Assembly (NCBI GenBank): GCA_947073515.1
Contig: CAMTMC010000023.1
Coordinates: 1-37,504 of the forward strand
DNA from: an uncultured bacterium
Lineage (GTDB): Bacteria; Bacillota; Clostridia; Oscillospirales; Oscillospiraceae
Direction: 5' to 3'
Length of the DNA stretch: 37,504 bases
The position numbers were made by a program, and so were the translations under genes. Every line of letters begins with the position of its first letter. Position 1 is the first letter of the stretch. The notes beneath the pieces were generated by a model. The model saw nothing but the letters and a program-made list of their open reading frames with translations, was not told the DNA's origin and ran no database searches. Below are positions 16,381 to 24,685 of the stretch, one piece after another.

Positions 16381-17589
16381 TTATCTCATATAGTCGATCA
16401 GGGACTGGCTGAGCAGCTGGTTGCCGATCTTCAGCGCCGAATTGTAGCAGTACTGCTCCCAGGAGAAGTTGGTGATGGCGTCCGCCAGGTCCACCTGCTC
16501 CACGTTCAAAATCTGCTCGTTGAGGTTGACGGCCTGGTCCTGAAGGCGGCTACCGTTGGTCTTCAGGAAGCTGGAGTTGGCGTCCAGCTCCACATACTTC
16601 TCGGTGATGCTCTCCTGGGCCAGCTTCAGCTTAGTCATCAGCCGTTCGGCCTCGGCGGCCAGGCTCTCGGGGGTCTCATTGGTGCCCGGCGCGGGGACAT
16701 AGCCCTGGGGCTTGGCGTCCTCGCTCCACTGGCTGAATACCTGGCCCAGCCGCTTCATAATCATAGCCACGTTCTTGGGGTCGCCAAACTCATCGCTGTC
16801 GTCTATGCCGTAGCCCACGAACTTGATGCCGGCCAGGGCGGAGTTGAAGGCGCTGCCGTTCTTCAGCTTGCCGTCCGTGCCCTCCGCCATGCCCATGCCC
16901 AGATCCAGGAGCATCTCCTCGTCACACATCTTATCCAGTTTTTTCTTGTCGCTGCTGTCCTTGTAATACTTGATCCATTCCTTCTGATCGGCTGTCAGGG
17001 TGGGATCATCCTCTTTAGGCATATTCTCCGGCATACCGAAGTCATCCAAAGCGCCCCAGCCAGTAGGCTCCGGCGTAGCGGGCCTTTCCACCTTGCCGCA
17101 GTTGACATTGATCCCCCGGTAGTAGAGCTCCTCCCCCTTCCACTCGAAGGGGACGTTCAGCCCGTCGTTGCCGGCGAAGACGAACTGGTCGCCCAGCTTC
17201 TGGTTCATGGCATTGATGATGGTGTCGGCGGTCTCGTCCAGCACCTTGCCCAGGGCGATCCGGCTCTCGCCGGCGGTGCCGGTGACGCCGCCGATGGCGG
17301 ACATCCGGCCGTTGGCGTCGATCAGGTTGTTGACGATGCCCTTCAGGTTGGTCCAGGCCACGTGGAACTTATTATAGGTGGCGTCGTTGCTGTTGTACTG
17401 GTTGCTGGTGCTCCAGTAGTCCCGGCGCAGGCGGAAGGCCTGGGCGGCGGCGGCGGGATCGTCGGCGTAGCTGTTGAAGGTGCGCTGGGTGAGCACCATA
17501 TCCCGGGCGTCCGCCAGCTTGTTGGTGGAGCCCATCAGATTGTGCCGGTAGGTGTTCATCATCATGTTGGTGGTAATACGAAAGCCCAT
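16381..17589 (-). CDS. flgL: Flagellar hook-associated protein FlgL (HAP3)
   Basis: This junction protein sits between hook and filament. The flagellin-like N-terminus starts MGFRITTNMMMNTYRHNLMG, and the C-terminal helix includes DLADAITNFSWEQYCYNSALKIGNQLLSQSLIDYMR. At 402 aa it is about 100 residues longer than the common form. The extra part lies in the middle (roughly residues 165-230, DNA 16900-17095), is Asp/Lys-rich and has a less GC-biased codon pattern. The ATG has AAGGAGGG about 9 nt upstream. It follows flgK by 14 nt. Confidence 0.94.
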   Translation of the reverse strand: MGFRITTNMMMNTYRHNLMGSTNKLADARDMVLTQRTFNSYADDPAAAAQAFRLRRDYWSTSNQYNSNDATYNKFHVAWTNLKGIVNNLIDANGRMSAIGGVTGTAGESRIALGKVLDETADTIINAMNQKLGDQFVFAGNDGLNVPFEWKGEELYYRGINVNCGKVERPATPEPTGWGALDDFGMPENMPKEDDPTLTADQKEWIKYYKDSSDKKKLDKMCDEEMLLDLGMGMAEGTDGKLKNGSAFNSALAGIKFVGYGIDDSDEFGDPKNVAMIMKRLGQVFSQWSEDAKPQGYVPAPGTNETPESLAAEAERLMTKLKLAQESITEKYVELDANSSFLKTNGSRLQDQAVNLNEQILNVEQVDLADAITNFSWEQYCYNSALKIGNQLLSQSLIDYMR

Positions 17590-17603
17590 CTTTGATTCCC
17601 TCC

Positions 17604-19778
17604 TTATCTGATGGTGCCGTTGATCAGCTTATCCAGCATGGAGTCCAGGGTGGTCATAAGCTGGCAGGCGGCCGCGTAGGATTTCTGGTACTGCATCATG
17701 CTGGTGGCCTCCTCGTTCAGGTCCACGCCGGACACGCTCTGCCGGTTGTTCTCCAGGGCCAGGGCGTTGGTGGTATAGCTGGAGTACATGGTGTTCGTGA
17801 TCAGCTGGTCGGTGGCCAGGTTGTTGTTGACGCTGGCCAGCATCTCCTGGAAGGTGCCGCTGAAGTAGCGGCCGTCGGCCTCCGCGTCGGGCACCACGTC
17901 CCAGGCGTAGTAGTCCAGCTTGGTACCCATCATGGAGATGAGGTGGCCGATGTTGTCGTTGGCGGTGGTGTGCTCCACCACGGAGCCGTCCGCCAGCACC
18001 TCGTTGGGCTCCTTGGAGTTCAGGATCCGCACGTCGTGGACGCTCCAGCTCTTGGAGATGCTGATGTTGGCGGCGGTGATGCCGGTGGTGTCGTTGCCGT
18101 CGCCGGAGTTGCTGAACAGCGGGCCGCCGTCGTAGTACTCATACTCCTTGGTGAGCTGGCCATTCTTCCGGAGGGTCTCCAGGTTTTTGTAGGCCTGATC
18201 CTTGGCCATCTGACGCAGCTCGTTATCCGAAAGATCCTGATTGGCGGGGTCTGCCTTCAACGCGTCAAAAATCTTGGCTGTATCAAAGTCATCGGCTGTC
18301 AGCGGCCCCTGAGTGCCATCAGCCTTTGTTCCCGTAATCGTTCCGGGCGGGGTGGCGCCGTTCACAAACTCGCCGTCAGCGTTTACCTCGTAGTACTTCC
18401 CCACCTTATCCAGGTCCACCTGGTTGGACTGGTTGAAGGTCTCGGCGAACTTCCGGGCCAGGGCGTCCAGGGCCTTCTGGTAGTAGGGGATGCCCCGCTT
18501 GTCGGTGGCCTTGGGGTCAAAGGCCACGTCCGTCTCGCTGGCGAACTCGCCCTCCTCGGTGAGCAGTTCCCGCACCGCCTGGAGGGAGCCAAACAGGTCG
18601 TTGTCCCCCAGGTCCACCGTCTCGGTGATCTCCTGGTTGAACTCGTCCCGCATATAGCGGCCCTCCTTGTCCGTGAGGGCGGCCAGCCGCATCCACAGCC
18701 GGTTCTCGTCAGAGCCCTCCTTGGCGTTGTCCACTATTGCGGCATCGGCGGGATCGTCGGTGGGGTCTCCGTTTTCATCCAGATACTTCATGCCGGGCTC
18801 ATGGTCAGGATCATAGTCCAGGTTTTTCGTAGGATTCCCCTGCGCGTCCTTCGCCGCTTCCCGCAGGCTGTCGGTGGGCTTGCCGTCCCGGTCCAGATAT
18901 TGCATGCCCTTGGGATCGGTGGGGTCATATTCGGGGTTCCGGAGGTAGTCCTGCTCCGGCATATCCAGCTGGGTGGCGTAGATGCCGTCCACCAGCTTGG
19001 TGGGCGGGTTGCCCGAGTCGGCCAGGGTGATCACCAGCTTCTCCACCTCGGAGTACTGGTCGATCCGCTCCGTCTCATACTTCACGTCGATCTTCATATA
19101 GCTGGACAGCTCGTCGATAAACACGTTGCGCTGGTCCCGCAGCTCCAGGGCGTCGTCCCCGAAGATGCCCGCCTTGCGGATCTCGGCGTTCAGGTCCCGG
19201 ATCCTGGTGAGCAGGGTGTTGACGGTTTTCACGTCCTTTTTCAGGTCCTCCAGCTGGTTGTTCTTGGTGGTCTCCATGGCCTTGGCGTAGTCGTTCATCA
19301 GCCTGACCAGGGTCTGCGCGGAGGAACGGACAATGGTGTCGTTGTCCTCAGAGCCCACGGTGCGGTTGAGGATGTTCAGCTGCTGGAGCAGGTCGCTGAA
19401 CTGGGCCTCGATCACGCCGAACTCATTGTTGCCCTTGCCCACCTCGTCCAGGATGTGGGCAAGCTGCTGCAGGCCGTCCACCCGGGCCTCGGCGGCGCCC
19501 ACCTTGGAGTTCTCGTCCCGGTAGCGGATGTCCAGGAAGGGGTCCCGCAGCTGGGAGGCCCCGTCGGCCAGCACGCCGTAGCCGATATTCACCCCCAGCC
19601 CGTTGGCGTACCGGCTGTTGCCGGAGCCGTGGATGGACACCAGATCCAGCCGCTGGCGGGTGTATCCCTTGGTATTGATGTTAGCGATGTTGTTGCCCGT
19701 CACGTTCAAGGACGCCTGGGAGGCGTAGATGCCCAGACGCGCGGCGGTGAAAGAGCCAAATGTGCCGATAACAGCCAT
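17604..19778 (-). CDS. flgK: Flagellar hook-associated protein FlgK (HAP1)
   Basis: The first junction protein on the hook. The N-terminal rod signature is SLNVTGNNIANINTKGYTRQ. The C-terminus SSYTTNALALENNRQSVSGVDLNEEATSMMQYQKSYAAACQLMTTLDSMLDKLINGTIR is typical. At 724 aa it is well above the usual 450-600. Extra material includes two related units near residues 278-303 and 317-340 (GMQYLDRDGKPTDS and GMKYLDENGDPTDD). Another insertion near 470-530 has lower GC. The ATG has AAAGGAG about 7 nt upstream. Confidence 0.95.
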   Translation of the reverse strand: MAVIGTFGSFTAARLGIYASQASLNVTGNNIANINTKGYTRQRLDLVSIHGSGNSRYANGLGVNIGYGVLADGASQLRDPFLDIRYRDENSKVGAAEARVDGLQQLAHILDEVGKGNNEFGVIEAQFSDLLQQLNILNRTVGSEDNDTIVRSSAQTLVRLMNDYAKAMETTKNNQLEDLKKDVKTVNTLLTRIRDLNAEIRKAGIFGDDALELRDQRNVFIDELSSYMKIDVKYETERIDQYSEVEKLVITLADSGNPPTKLVDGIYATQLDMPEQDYLRNPEYDPTDPKGMQYLDRDGKPTDSLREAAKDAQGNPTKNLDYDPDHEPGMKYLDENGDPTDDPADAAIVDNAKEGSDENRLWMRLAALTDKEGRYMRDEFNQEITETVDLGDNDLFGSLQAVRELLTEEGEFASETDVAFDPKATDKRGIPYYQKALDALARKFAETFNQSNQVDLDKVGKYYEVNADGEFVNGATPPGTITGTKADGTQGPLTADDFDTAKIFDALKADPANQDLSDNELRQMAKDQAYKNLETLRKNGQLTKEYEYYDGGPLFSNSGDGNDTTGITAANISISKSWSVHDVRILNSKEPNEVLADGSVVEHTTANDNIGHLISMMGTKLDYYAWDVVPDAEADGRYFSGTFQEMLASVNNNLATDQLITNTMYSSYTTNALALENNRQSVSGVDLNEEATSMMQYQKSYAAACQLMTTLDSMLDKLINGTIR
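18755..18935 (-). repeat. Diverged tandem repeat inside FlgK
   Basis: Two copies of a unit of about 36-40 codons are visible in the protein: EYDPTDPKGMQYLDRDGKPT, then DYDPDHEPGMKYLDENGDPT. They resemble the short Tyr/Asp/Gly repeats seen in secreted proteins. The unit lies in the variable middle of FlgK. Confidence 0.65.
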
Positions 19779-19807
19779 AACAGTTCTCCTTTATCTCAGC
19801 CGGGCGC

Positions 19808-20263
19808 TCAGGCCCGGAAATCAGTCTGACGGTTCCTGCGCTCCTCCTCGGCCTGGGCGGCGTCCCCTGCCTGCTGGGCCTGGATGCGCTCAATCGCCCG
19901 GAGATTGACCTCCAGGGTGTCCCGGGCGGCCTGGCTGGCCGCCTGGAACACATCATACTGGCGGCGCAGCTCCTCTACAACGGCCTTGGTCTCCAGGTCC
20001 AGTCCCTCCGGGCTGTGGCTTTGCAGCTTGCTCAGGGGGACGCCCTTCAGCCCCAGGTCGGCCAGCATGGCCTCCCGCTTCTGGTCGCAGCCCCGCAGGG
20101 ACATGCTCAGGGCCTGCTCCCGCTTCATGCAGTCCTCCACTCCGGCCAGATCCCCCCTGGCGGCGGCGGCGTTCTTGTCCCGCTCCACCTGGGAGAGCTG
20201 TTCCAGGGTCTTGGACAGACCGGACAGCAGCTTTAAATAGTCCTGCCAACTCGTCCCCGCCAT
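19808..20263 (-). CDS. flgN: Flagellar export chaperone FlgN
   Basis: A helical 151-aa cytoplasmic chaperone for FlgK and FlgL, the two genes that follow it. WQDYLKLLSGLSKTLEQLSQVERDKNAAAARGDL and the long amphipathic helices (KAVVEELRRQYDVFQAASQAARDTLEVNLRAIERIQ) fit the FlgN family. It directly abuts flgM, with the flgM stop TAA followed at once by ATG. Family sequence conservation is weak, so context supports the call. Confidence 0.9.
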   Translation of the reverse strand: MAGTSWQDYLKLLSGLSKTLEQLSQVERDKNAAAARGDLAGVEDCMKREQALSMSLRGCDQKREAMLADLGLKGVPLSKLQSHSPEGLDLETKAVVEELRRQYDVFQAASQAARDTLEVNLRAIERIQAQQAGDAAQAEEERRNRQTDFRA

Positions 20264-20569
20264 TTACTCGCCCTCCGCCATCAGCAGCATGCGGGCGGCC
20301 GTCTCCCTGGCGTCGGGCCGGTACTGGCCGGAGGCCACCTGGCGGCGCAGCTCCTGGATTTTGCCGGTTGTGTTTACGGTACGCACCTGGCGGGACAGGT
20401 CGGACACCAGCGCCCGGAAGCTGCCGCTCTCCTCCCCGGGGCGGGCGGACAGGGTGATCTGGTCATAGTGCCCCTCCTGTACGCGGGCGCTCTCGCCGGT
20501 GTGGCCACCGGAGAAACGGACGGCGCCGGGCGCGGGGACAGGGAACCCCTCTCGTCTGGTAATCTGCAT
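20264..20569 (-). CDS. flgM: Anti-sigma-28 factor FlgM
   Basis: FlgM holds the flagellar sigma factor inactive until the hook is complete and FlgM is exported. The 101 aa have a disordered N-terminal half. The C-terminal sigma-binding helices include GSFRALVSDLSRQVRT, IQELRRQVASGQYRPDARETAARMLL. The frame is open further upstream, but GGAGG lies 7 nt before the ATG at 20569 (MQITRREGF), so that start was used. It is the first gene of the flgM-csrA operon and divergent from the PilZ gene. Confidence 0.92.
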   Translation of the reverse strand: MQITRREGFPVPAPGAVRFSGGHTGESARVQEGHYDQITLSARPGEESGSFRALVSDLSRQVRTVNTTGKIQELRRQVASGQYRPDARETAARMLLMAEGE

Positions 20570-20649
20570 AATATACCTCCATAAACCCGTCGGGACGGGC
20601 CTTGTAAATCCAACGCCCACAGGCGCAATAAGATACTCTTGTATTTATC

Positions 20650-20676
20650 CTATCGGTTTCTCCGGCCAAAAGATAA
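20650..20676 (-). promoter_or_regulatory. Possible sigma-28 (SigD) promoter of flgM
   Basis: On the minus strand CCGATAG (20650-20656) resembles the sigma-28 -10 box GCCGATAA, about 80 nt upstream of the flgM ATG. Fifteen bases further upstream is TTATC (20672-20676), a poor match to the TAAA -35 box. This is the only candidate I found for the operon. Confidence 0.35.
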
Positions 20677-20760
20677 CACACAGACAGAAATTTTTTTCCT
20701 CATTTCCGCCCGCCCCCCCAGACCCCGCTGGAGATTCCAAGAAAATATTTTGTTTTCCCG

Positions 20761-20789
20761 TTGCGTGGGGGAATGTTTTGCGCTATAAT
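20761..20789 (+). promoter_or_regulatory. Sigma-A promoter of the PilZ gene
   Basis: TTGCGT (20761-20766), a 17-bp spacer and a perfect TATAAT (20784-20789), about 50 nt upstream of the GTG start. Confidence 0.8.
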
Positions 20790-20841
20790 GTATTAACAGA
20801 ATAACCGCCAGCCGTGTTTTGGAAAGGGGGTGTAACTGTCT

Positions 20842-21471
20842 GTGTCGAACGCGCTCTATCACTGTAAAAAAGCGGAACTGCATCTTCCCGATGGCAAGGC
20901 GATCCCGGCCAAGGTGAGCATCGGCCCCATAGGCGGCCTGATCGTCGCCGCCGCCGAAAAGCCCGCCTACCAGCTAGGCACCCCCATTGAGATCTCCTTT
21001 TTCGATCCCATTATGGGTGTGGTCACCTGTATGTGCTCCCTCACCGCCCCCCTTGTGGACGAGGACCGCACCGAGTACTCCTACCGCTGCGAGATCCTGC
21101 AGCAGCTCTCCCAGGACCAGCGGCGGGAGGATATCAAGGTCCCTCTGGCCGCCACCGTCACCATCAAGCTGGAGGGGGGTACCGGCGCAGAGGCCCAGGC
21201 CACCCTGCGCAACATCAGCGCGGGCGGGGTGTACCTCATCACCTCCCTGGGGGCGGCGGTGGGCAGCCGGCTGTCCTTCATGTTCCATGGGGCGGGGGGC
21301 TCTTTGCCCCTCACGGCCCAGGTCCTGCGGGTGGAACAGGTGACTGACCGGCTGGGCCGGCCCCTGTTCGGGTACGGCTGTCAGTTTGTCCACCTGGCCT
21401 CCCGGTACGAGGCCCAGCTGCGCAGCTACGTCTTCTCGGAGGAACGGCGCCTGCATAAAATAGAAAAGTAA
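20842..21471 (+). CDS. PilZ-domain protein, YcgR-like candidate c-di-GMP receptor
   Basis: The 209-aa protein has an N-terminal beta-rich YcgR-like region (residues 10-85) and a C-terminal PilZ domain. The PilZ motifs are QRREDIKVP at residues 93-101 and NISAGG at 124-129, the latter a perfect D/NxSxxG. In the RRxxxR motif the last Arg is replaced by Lys99. PilZ proteins of the YcgR type bind c-di-GMP and slow the flagellar motor. Here the gene is divergent from flgM in a flagellar locus, so a brake role is a fair inference. The start is GTG after AAAGGGGGTG, and a strong terminator follows. Confidence 0.85.
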   Translation: MSNALYHCKKAELHLPDGKAIPAKVSIGPIGGLIVAAAEKPAYQLGTPIEISFFDPIMGVVTCMCSLTAPLVDEDRTEYSYRCEILQQLSQDQRREDIKVPLAATVTIKLEGGTGAEAQATLRNISAGGVYLITSLGAAVGSRLSFMFHGAGGSLPLTAQVLRVEQVTDRLGRPLFGYGCQFVHLASRYEAQLRSYVFSEERRLHKIEK

Positions 21472-21480
21472 AATCACCAA

Positions 21481-21515
21481 CAGGCCCGGACAGAGAGCTG
21501 TCCGGGCCTGTTTTT
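21481..21515 (+). terminator. Rho-independent terminator after the PilZ gene
   Basis: AGGCCCGGACAG pairs with CTGTCCGGGCCT around the loop AGAG, followed by G and TTTTT. It sits 10 nt after the PilZ stop. The stem may also serve the convergent methyltransferase gene, though the T-run is weaker on that side. Confidence 0.9.
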
Positions 21516-21531
21516 ATGTCACGTCAGTTCC

Positions 21532-22290
21532 TTACCCCGGCTTTTGGGCGATCACGCAGTACCAGTCCGTATCCTCGGTAAAGGCCCCGGCCTGGGCCGG
21601 GTTCTGGTACAACTCCACCTTCTGGTAGCCCATCACGGACAGCTTGTCCAGCAAAAGCTTTTGGGAAATCGGGTGGTAGTGCTCCCGGAACTCCTCCCGC
21701 TGCACGATCCGGTTGTCCCGCTCAAAGGTGTACAGCAGGTTGAAGTCCATGGAGCCGTCCGGGCAGTAATCCCACGCCTGCACCAGGTTGATCCGGATGT
21801 CGTCCCGGAAAAAGGGGGGATAGGTGTAAAATCTCTGCCTCGTACGGAGGATTTTGTCCCAGTTGCGCAGGTCAAAGCACAGCCAGCCCCCGGGGGAGAC
21901 CAGGGCGTCCATCTGCTCCAGCACGCCCAGCACCTGGTCATTTTCCACATATGGCAGGCTATTGCCGGTGCTGGCCACGCAGTCAAACCGCCCGCTGAAA
22001 TTCTGTTCCAGCTCCCGGAAGTCGCTCACCCGCAGGTCGATCTCACAGCCCCGCTCCGCCGCCTTCCTCCGGCACCGCTCCAGCATGGCCTCGCTCAGGT
22101 CGGAGCCGGACAGCCGAACCCCTAAGTCTAGCAGCGGTAAAGTCACACTGCCGCTGCCAATGCTCACGTCCAGCAGGGTGCGGACATTTTTGCCCGCCAA
22201 CAGGACCTCCCAGTTCCGTTTGGCGATCTCATACCTCCGCTCGTTCTCCAATAGGTCGTAAATTTCCGCTCTGTCATACAGGGACGGCAT
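21532..22290 (-). CDS. Class I SAM-dependent methyltransferase
   Basis: A 252-aa soluble methyltransferase of unknown substrate. Motif I is RTLLDVSIGSGSVTLPLLDLG at about residues 37-57. The acidic motif II region is LSGSDLSEAMLERCRRKAAE, and FDCVASTGNSLPYVENDQ is the usual post-motif loop. PGGWLCFDLRNWDK lies in the third strand region. The frame is open far upstream, but GGAGGAGGAG lies just before the ATG at 22290 (MPSLYDRAEIYDLL). It is the last gene of the ychF-chromate transporter run, 23 nt after the second transporter half. Confidence 0.88.
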   Translation of the reverse strand: MPSLYDRAEIYDLLENERRYEIAKRNWEVLLAGKNVRTLLDVSIGSGSVTLPLLDLGVRLSGSDLSEAMLERCRRKAAERGCEIDLRVSDFRELEQNFSGRFDCVASTGNSLPYVENDQVLGVLEQMDALVSPGGWLCFDLRNWDKILRTRQRFYTYPPFFRDDIRINLVQAWDYCPDGSMDFNLLYTFERDNRIVQREEFREHYHPISQKLLLDKLSVMGYQKVELYQNPAQAGAFTEDTDWYCVIAQKPG

Positions 22291-22313
22291 CGTCTCTCCT
22301 CCTCCATCTGATT

Positions 22314-22892
22314 TTAAAGCTGGAACACCACGCCCGCCACAGCGGCGGCGGCGATAAAGGCCACCGGGTGGAGCTTTTTCAACGGGGTATAGCGCATACA
22401 CACGAACACCACCCCGCACAGGATCACCGACGGCCAGCGAACGGCGATGGTATTCGCCAGCTCCCCCTGTCCGCCGCCCTGGGTAAAGAGAAAGAGAACC
22501 GCTCCGGCCACGGACAGCCCGGCGGAGGCGATCAGGGCCGTGGAGGCGGGCCGCAGGCCCTGAAACAGGGCGTCCACTGTCTTGGACTGGCGGAATTTTT
22601 GCAAAAACCCGGCGATCACCATGATGATGATGACGCTGGGGAAGATCAGCCCCAGGGTGGCGGCCACCGCCCCGGGGATGCCGGCGGTCTGATAGCCCAC
22701 ATAGGTGGCCATGTTCACCCCCAGGGGGCCGGGGGTGGACTCGGACACGGCGATCATAGTGGTCAGGTCGGTGTTGGTAAACCAGCCGGTGCCCGCCCCC
22801 ATGTCCTGGAGGAAGGGGATGGTGGCCAAGCCGCCGCCCACGGCGAACAGGCCGGTTTTGGCGAACTCGAAAAACAGCCGCAGAAGGGTCAT
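22314..22892 (-). CDS. Chromate transporter family protein, second half
   Basis: A 192-aa membrane protein with one CHR domain. The motif FAKTGLFAVGGGLATIPFLQD at residues 10-30 and the STPGPLGVNMATYVGYQTAG loop near 51-70 are diagnostic. Five or six hydrophobic segments follow. Short CHR proteins are usually encoded in pairs that together make one transporter, and its partner overlaps it by 4 nt (ATGA). Chromate export is known for some family members. The natural substrate here is not known. Confidence 0.88.
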   Translation of the reverse strand: MTLLRLFFEFAKTGLFAVGGGLATIPFLQDMGAGTGWFTNTDLTTMIAVSESTPGPLGVNMATYVGYQTAGIPGAVAATLGLIFPSVIIIMVIAGFLQKFRQSKTVDALFQGLRPASTALIASAGLSVAGAVLFLFTQGGGQGELANTIAVRWPSVILCGVVFVCMRYTPLKKLHPVAFIAAAAVAGVVFQL

Positions 22893-23485
22893 TTCCTCTC
22901 ACCGCCTTTCTTCCCCAGGCCCCAGACCACATAGCCGGCGATCCCGGCCAGCACGATCAGCACCGCCGGGGAGCTGAGCAGCTCAAACAGGGAGATCCCG
23001 CCAACACTGGCGTGGAAGACCCGGTTGGCGTTGCCCAGGGCCAGCACGCACAGGAAAATGGTGATAGAGGCCCCGTTTTTCAGGGTGGACTTGCCCAGCT
23101 TGATGACGCTGGAGGCGATGAGGGCCACCACGCAGGCGTTCACCCCCGCCAGGGCGTGGACCACCACCGGGAACTGGGCGAAATTGCTCAGGCAGGCGGC
23201 GATCACGGTGATGATCACCAGGGAGGGGAACACCAGCCCCAGCGTGGCCGCCACGCCCCCCAGCACCCCCCTCAGCTTATAGCCGATGAAGGTGGCGGTG
23301 TTGACGGCGATGATGCCCGGGGTGCACTGGCCAATGGCGAAGTAGTCGGTGAGCTCCTCGTCGGCGGCCCAGCCCCTCCCCTCCACCACCTCCCGCTGGA
23401 GGATGGGCAGCATGGCGTATCCCCCGCCGAAGGTGCATACCCCCACCTTGGCGAAGGTGAGAAAGAGATCAAAATAAATGTTCAA
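22889..23485 (-). CDS. Chromate transporter family protein, first half
   Basis: A 198-aa single-CHR-domain membrane protein. FAKVGVCTFGGGYAMLPILQREVV is the CHR signature, and CTPGIIAVNTATFIGYKLRG is the second conserved loop. Several hydrophobic helices follow (LGLVFPSLVIITVIAACL and others), with a basic C-terminus. It lies 14 nt after ychF, and its stop overlaps the next CHR gene. The pair would act as a heterodimer in the membrane. Confidence 0.88.
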   Translation of the reverse strand: MNIYFDLFLTFAKVGVCTFGGGYAMLPILQREVVEGRGWAADEELTDYFAIGQCTPGIIAVNTATFIGYKLRGVLGGVAATLGLVFPSLVIITVIAACLSNFAQFPVVVHALAGVNACVVALIASSVIKLGKSTLKNGASITIFLCVLALGNANRVFHASVGGISLFELLSSPAVLIVLAGIAGYVVWGLGKKGGERK

Positions 23486-23499
23486 CGCCGGCCCTCCTC

Positions 23500-24588
23500 T
23501 TACACATTAAACCGGAACAGGATGATGTCCCCGTCCTGGACCACGTACTCCTTGCCCTCGGAGCGGATCAGCCCCTTCTCCCGGGCCCCGGCCATGGCGC
23601 CGCAGGACATGAGGTCCTCGTAGGACACCACCTCGGCCCGGATAAAGCCCCGCTCAAAGTCGGAGTGGATCTTCCCGGCGGCCTGGGGGGCCTTGGTCCC
23701 CCGCCGGATGGTCCAGGCCCGGCACTCGTCCTCCCCGGAGGTCAGGTAGGAGATCAGGCCCAGCAGGGTGTAGCTGGCCTTCACCAGCCGGTCCAGGCCG
23801 GACTCCGTCACCCCCAGATCGTCCAGGAAGAGCTGCTTCTCCTCGGGCTCCAGCTGGGCGATCTCCTCCTCCAGCTTGGCGCACACCGGGATGACCTGGG
23901 CCCCCTGGGCGGCGGCCCGCTCCTCCACCTGCTTATAGTAGGGGACAGCCTGAGGGTCGGCGAACCCGGCCTCGTCCAGGTTGGCGGCGTAGATCACCGG
24001 CTTCAGGGAGAGCAGCTCGCAGTCCGGGTACGTCCCCCCGATGTCCACCTCCTCATAGGAGCGGGCGGACTTGCCGTCGTTGAGCCAGTCCCGCAGCCCC
24101 TCGAAGTCGGCCGCCTCCTGGAGGAAGGACTTGTCCCCTTTGGCGGCCTTTTTGGCCTTGTCAATCCGCCGCTCCACCATCTCCAGGTCGGCCATCACCA
24201 GCTCCAGGTCAATGGTGTCGATGTCCCGCAGGGGGTCGGTGGAGCCCTCCACGTGGATCACATTGTCGTCGTCAAAGCAGCGCACCACGTGGACAATGGC
24301 GTCCGTCATGCGGATGTTGCCCAAAAACTTGTTGCCCAGGCCCTCCCCCTTGGAGGCCCCCTTCACCAGGCCGGCGATGTCCACAAACTCAATCACCGCC
24401 GGGGTGGTCTTCTTGGGGTGGTACATCTGGCTGAGCTTGTCCAGCCGGGCGTCGGGCACCGCCACCATGCCCACGTTGGGGTCGATGGTGCAGAAGGGGT
24501 AGTTGGCGCTCTCCGCGCCGGCGTTGGTGATGGCGTTGAACAGGGTGCTCTTGCCCACGTTGGGCAGGCCTACGATGCCTAGTTTCAT
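23500..24588 (-). CDS. ychF: Ribosome-binding ATPase YchF
   Basis: A conserved Obg-family P-loop NTPase that binds ATP in preference to GTP. P-loop GLPNVGKST is at residues 7-15, switch II is DIAGLVKGASKGEGLGNKFL, and the ATP-selecting NxxE appears as ANLDEAG. A helical insert (KAKKAAKGDKSFLQEA) and the C-terminal TGS domain (AWTIRRGTKAPQAAGKIHSDFERGFIRAEV) are present. At 362 aa it is full length. The ATG has AAAGGAG upstream, and a plausible promoter lies about 65-95 nt upstream. Confidence 0.97.
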   Translation of the reverse strand: MKLGIVGLPNVGKSTLFNAITNAGAESANYPFCTIDPNVGMVAVPDARLDKLSQMYHPKKTTPAVIEFVDIAGLVKGASKGEGLGNKFLGNIRMTDAIVHVVRCFDDDNVIHVEGSTDPLRDIDTIDLELVMADLEMVERRIDKAKKAAKGDKSFLQEAADFEGLRDWLNDGKSARSYEEVDIGGTYPDCELLSLKPVIYAANLDEAGFADPQAVPYYKQVEERAAAQGAQVIPVCAKLEEEIAQLEPEEKQLFLDDLGVTESGLDRLVKASYTLLGLISYLTSGEDECRAWTIRRGTKAPQAAGKIHSDFERGFIRAEVVSYEDLMSCGAMAGAREKGLIRSEGKEYVVQDGDIILFRFNV

Positions 24589-24652
24589 AAGAGACGGTCT
24601 CCTTTATTGTCATTTCGTTCCGGGTTTAAGTCTGTTTTTTCCATCGCCCTCT

Positions 24653-24681
24653 ATCTTACACGATCGGGCGGGTTTTGGCAA
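24653..24681 (-). promoter_or_regulatory. Likely sigma-A promoter of ychF
   Basis: On the minus strand TTGCCA (24676-24681), a 17-bp spacer and TAAGAT (24653-24658) lie about 65 nt upstream of the ychF ATG. The two boxes match consensus at five and four positions. Confidence 0.55.
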
Positions 24682-24685
24682 TCGG

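Noticed and set aside
17592-19829. A 745-codon plus-strand open frame opposite flgK
   Set aside because: It is a shadow of flgK caused by GC-rich codon bias. It is rich in Val, Gly, His and Leu, with no family signature or proper ribosome binding site.
20701-20725. A cytosine run upstream of the PilZ promoter as a phase-variation tract
   Set aside because: The longest run is only eight C and is not within a gene or promoter spacer.
22291-22932. A 214-codon extension of the methyltransferase upstream
   Set aside because: It is an Arg/Gly-rich shadow of the chromate transporter gene in another frame.
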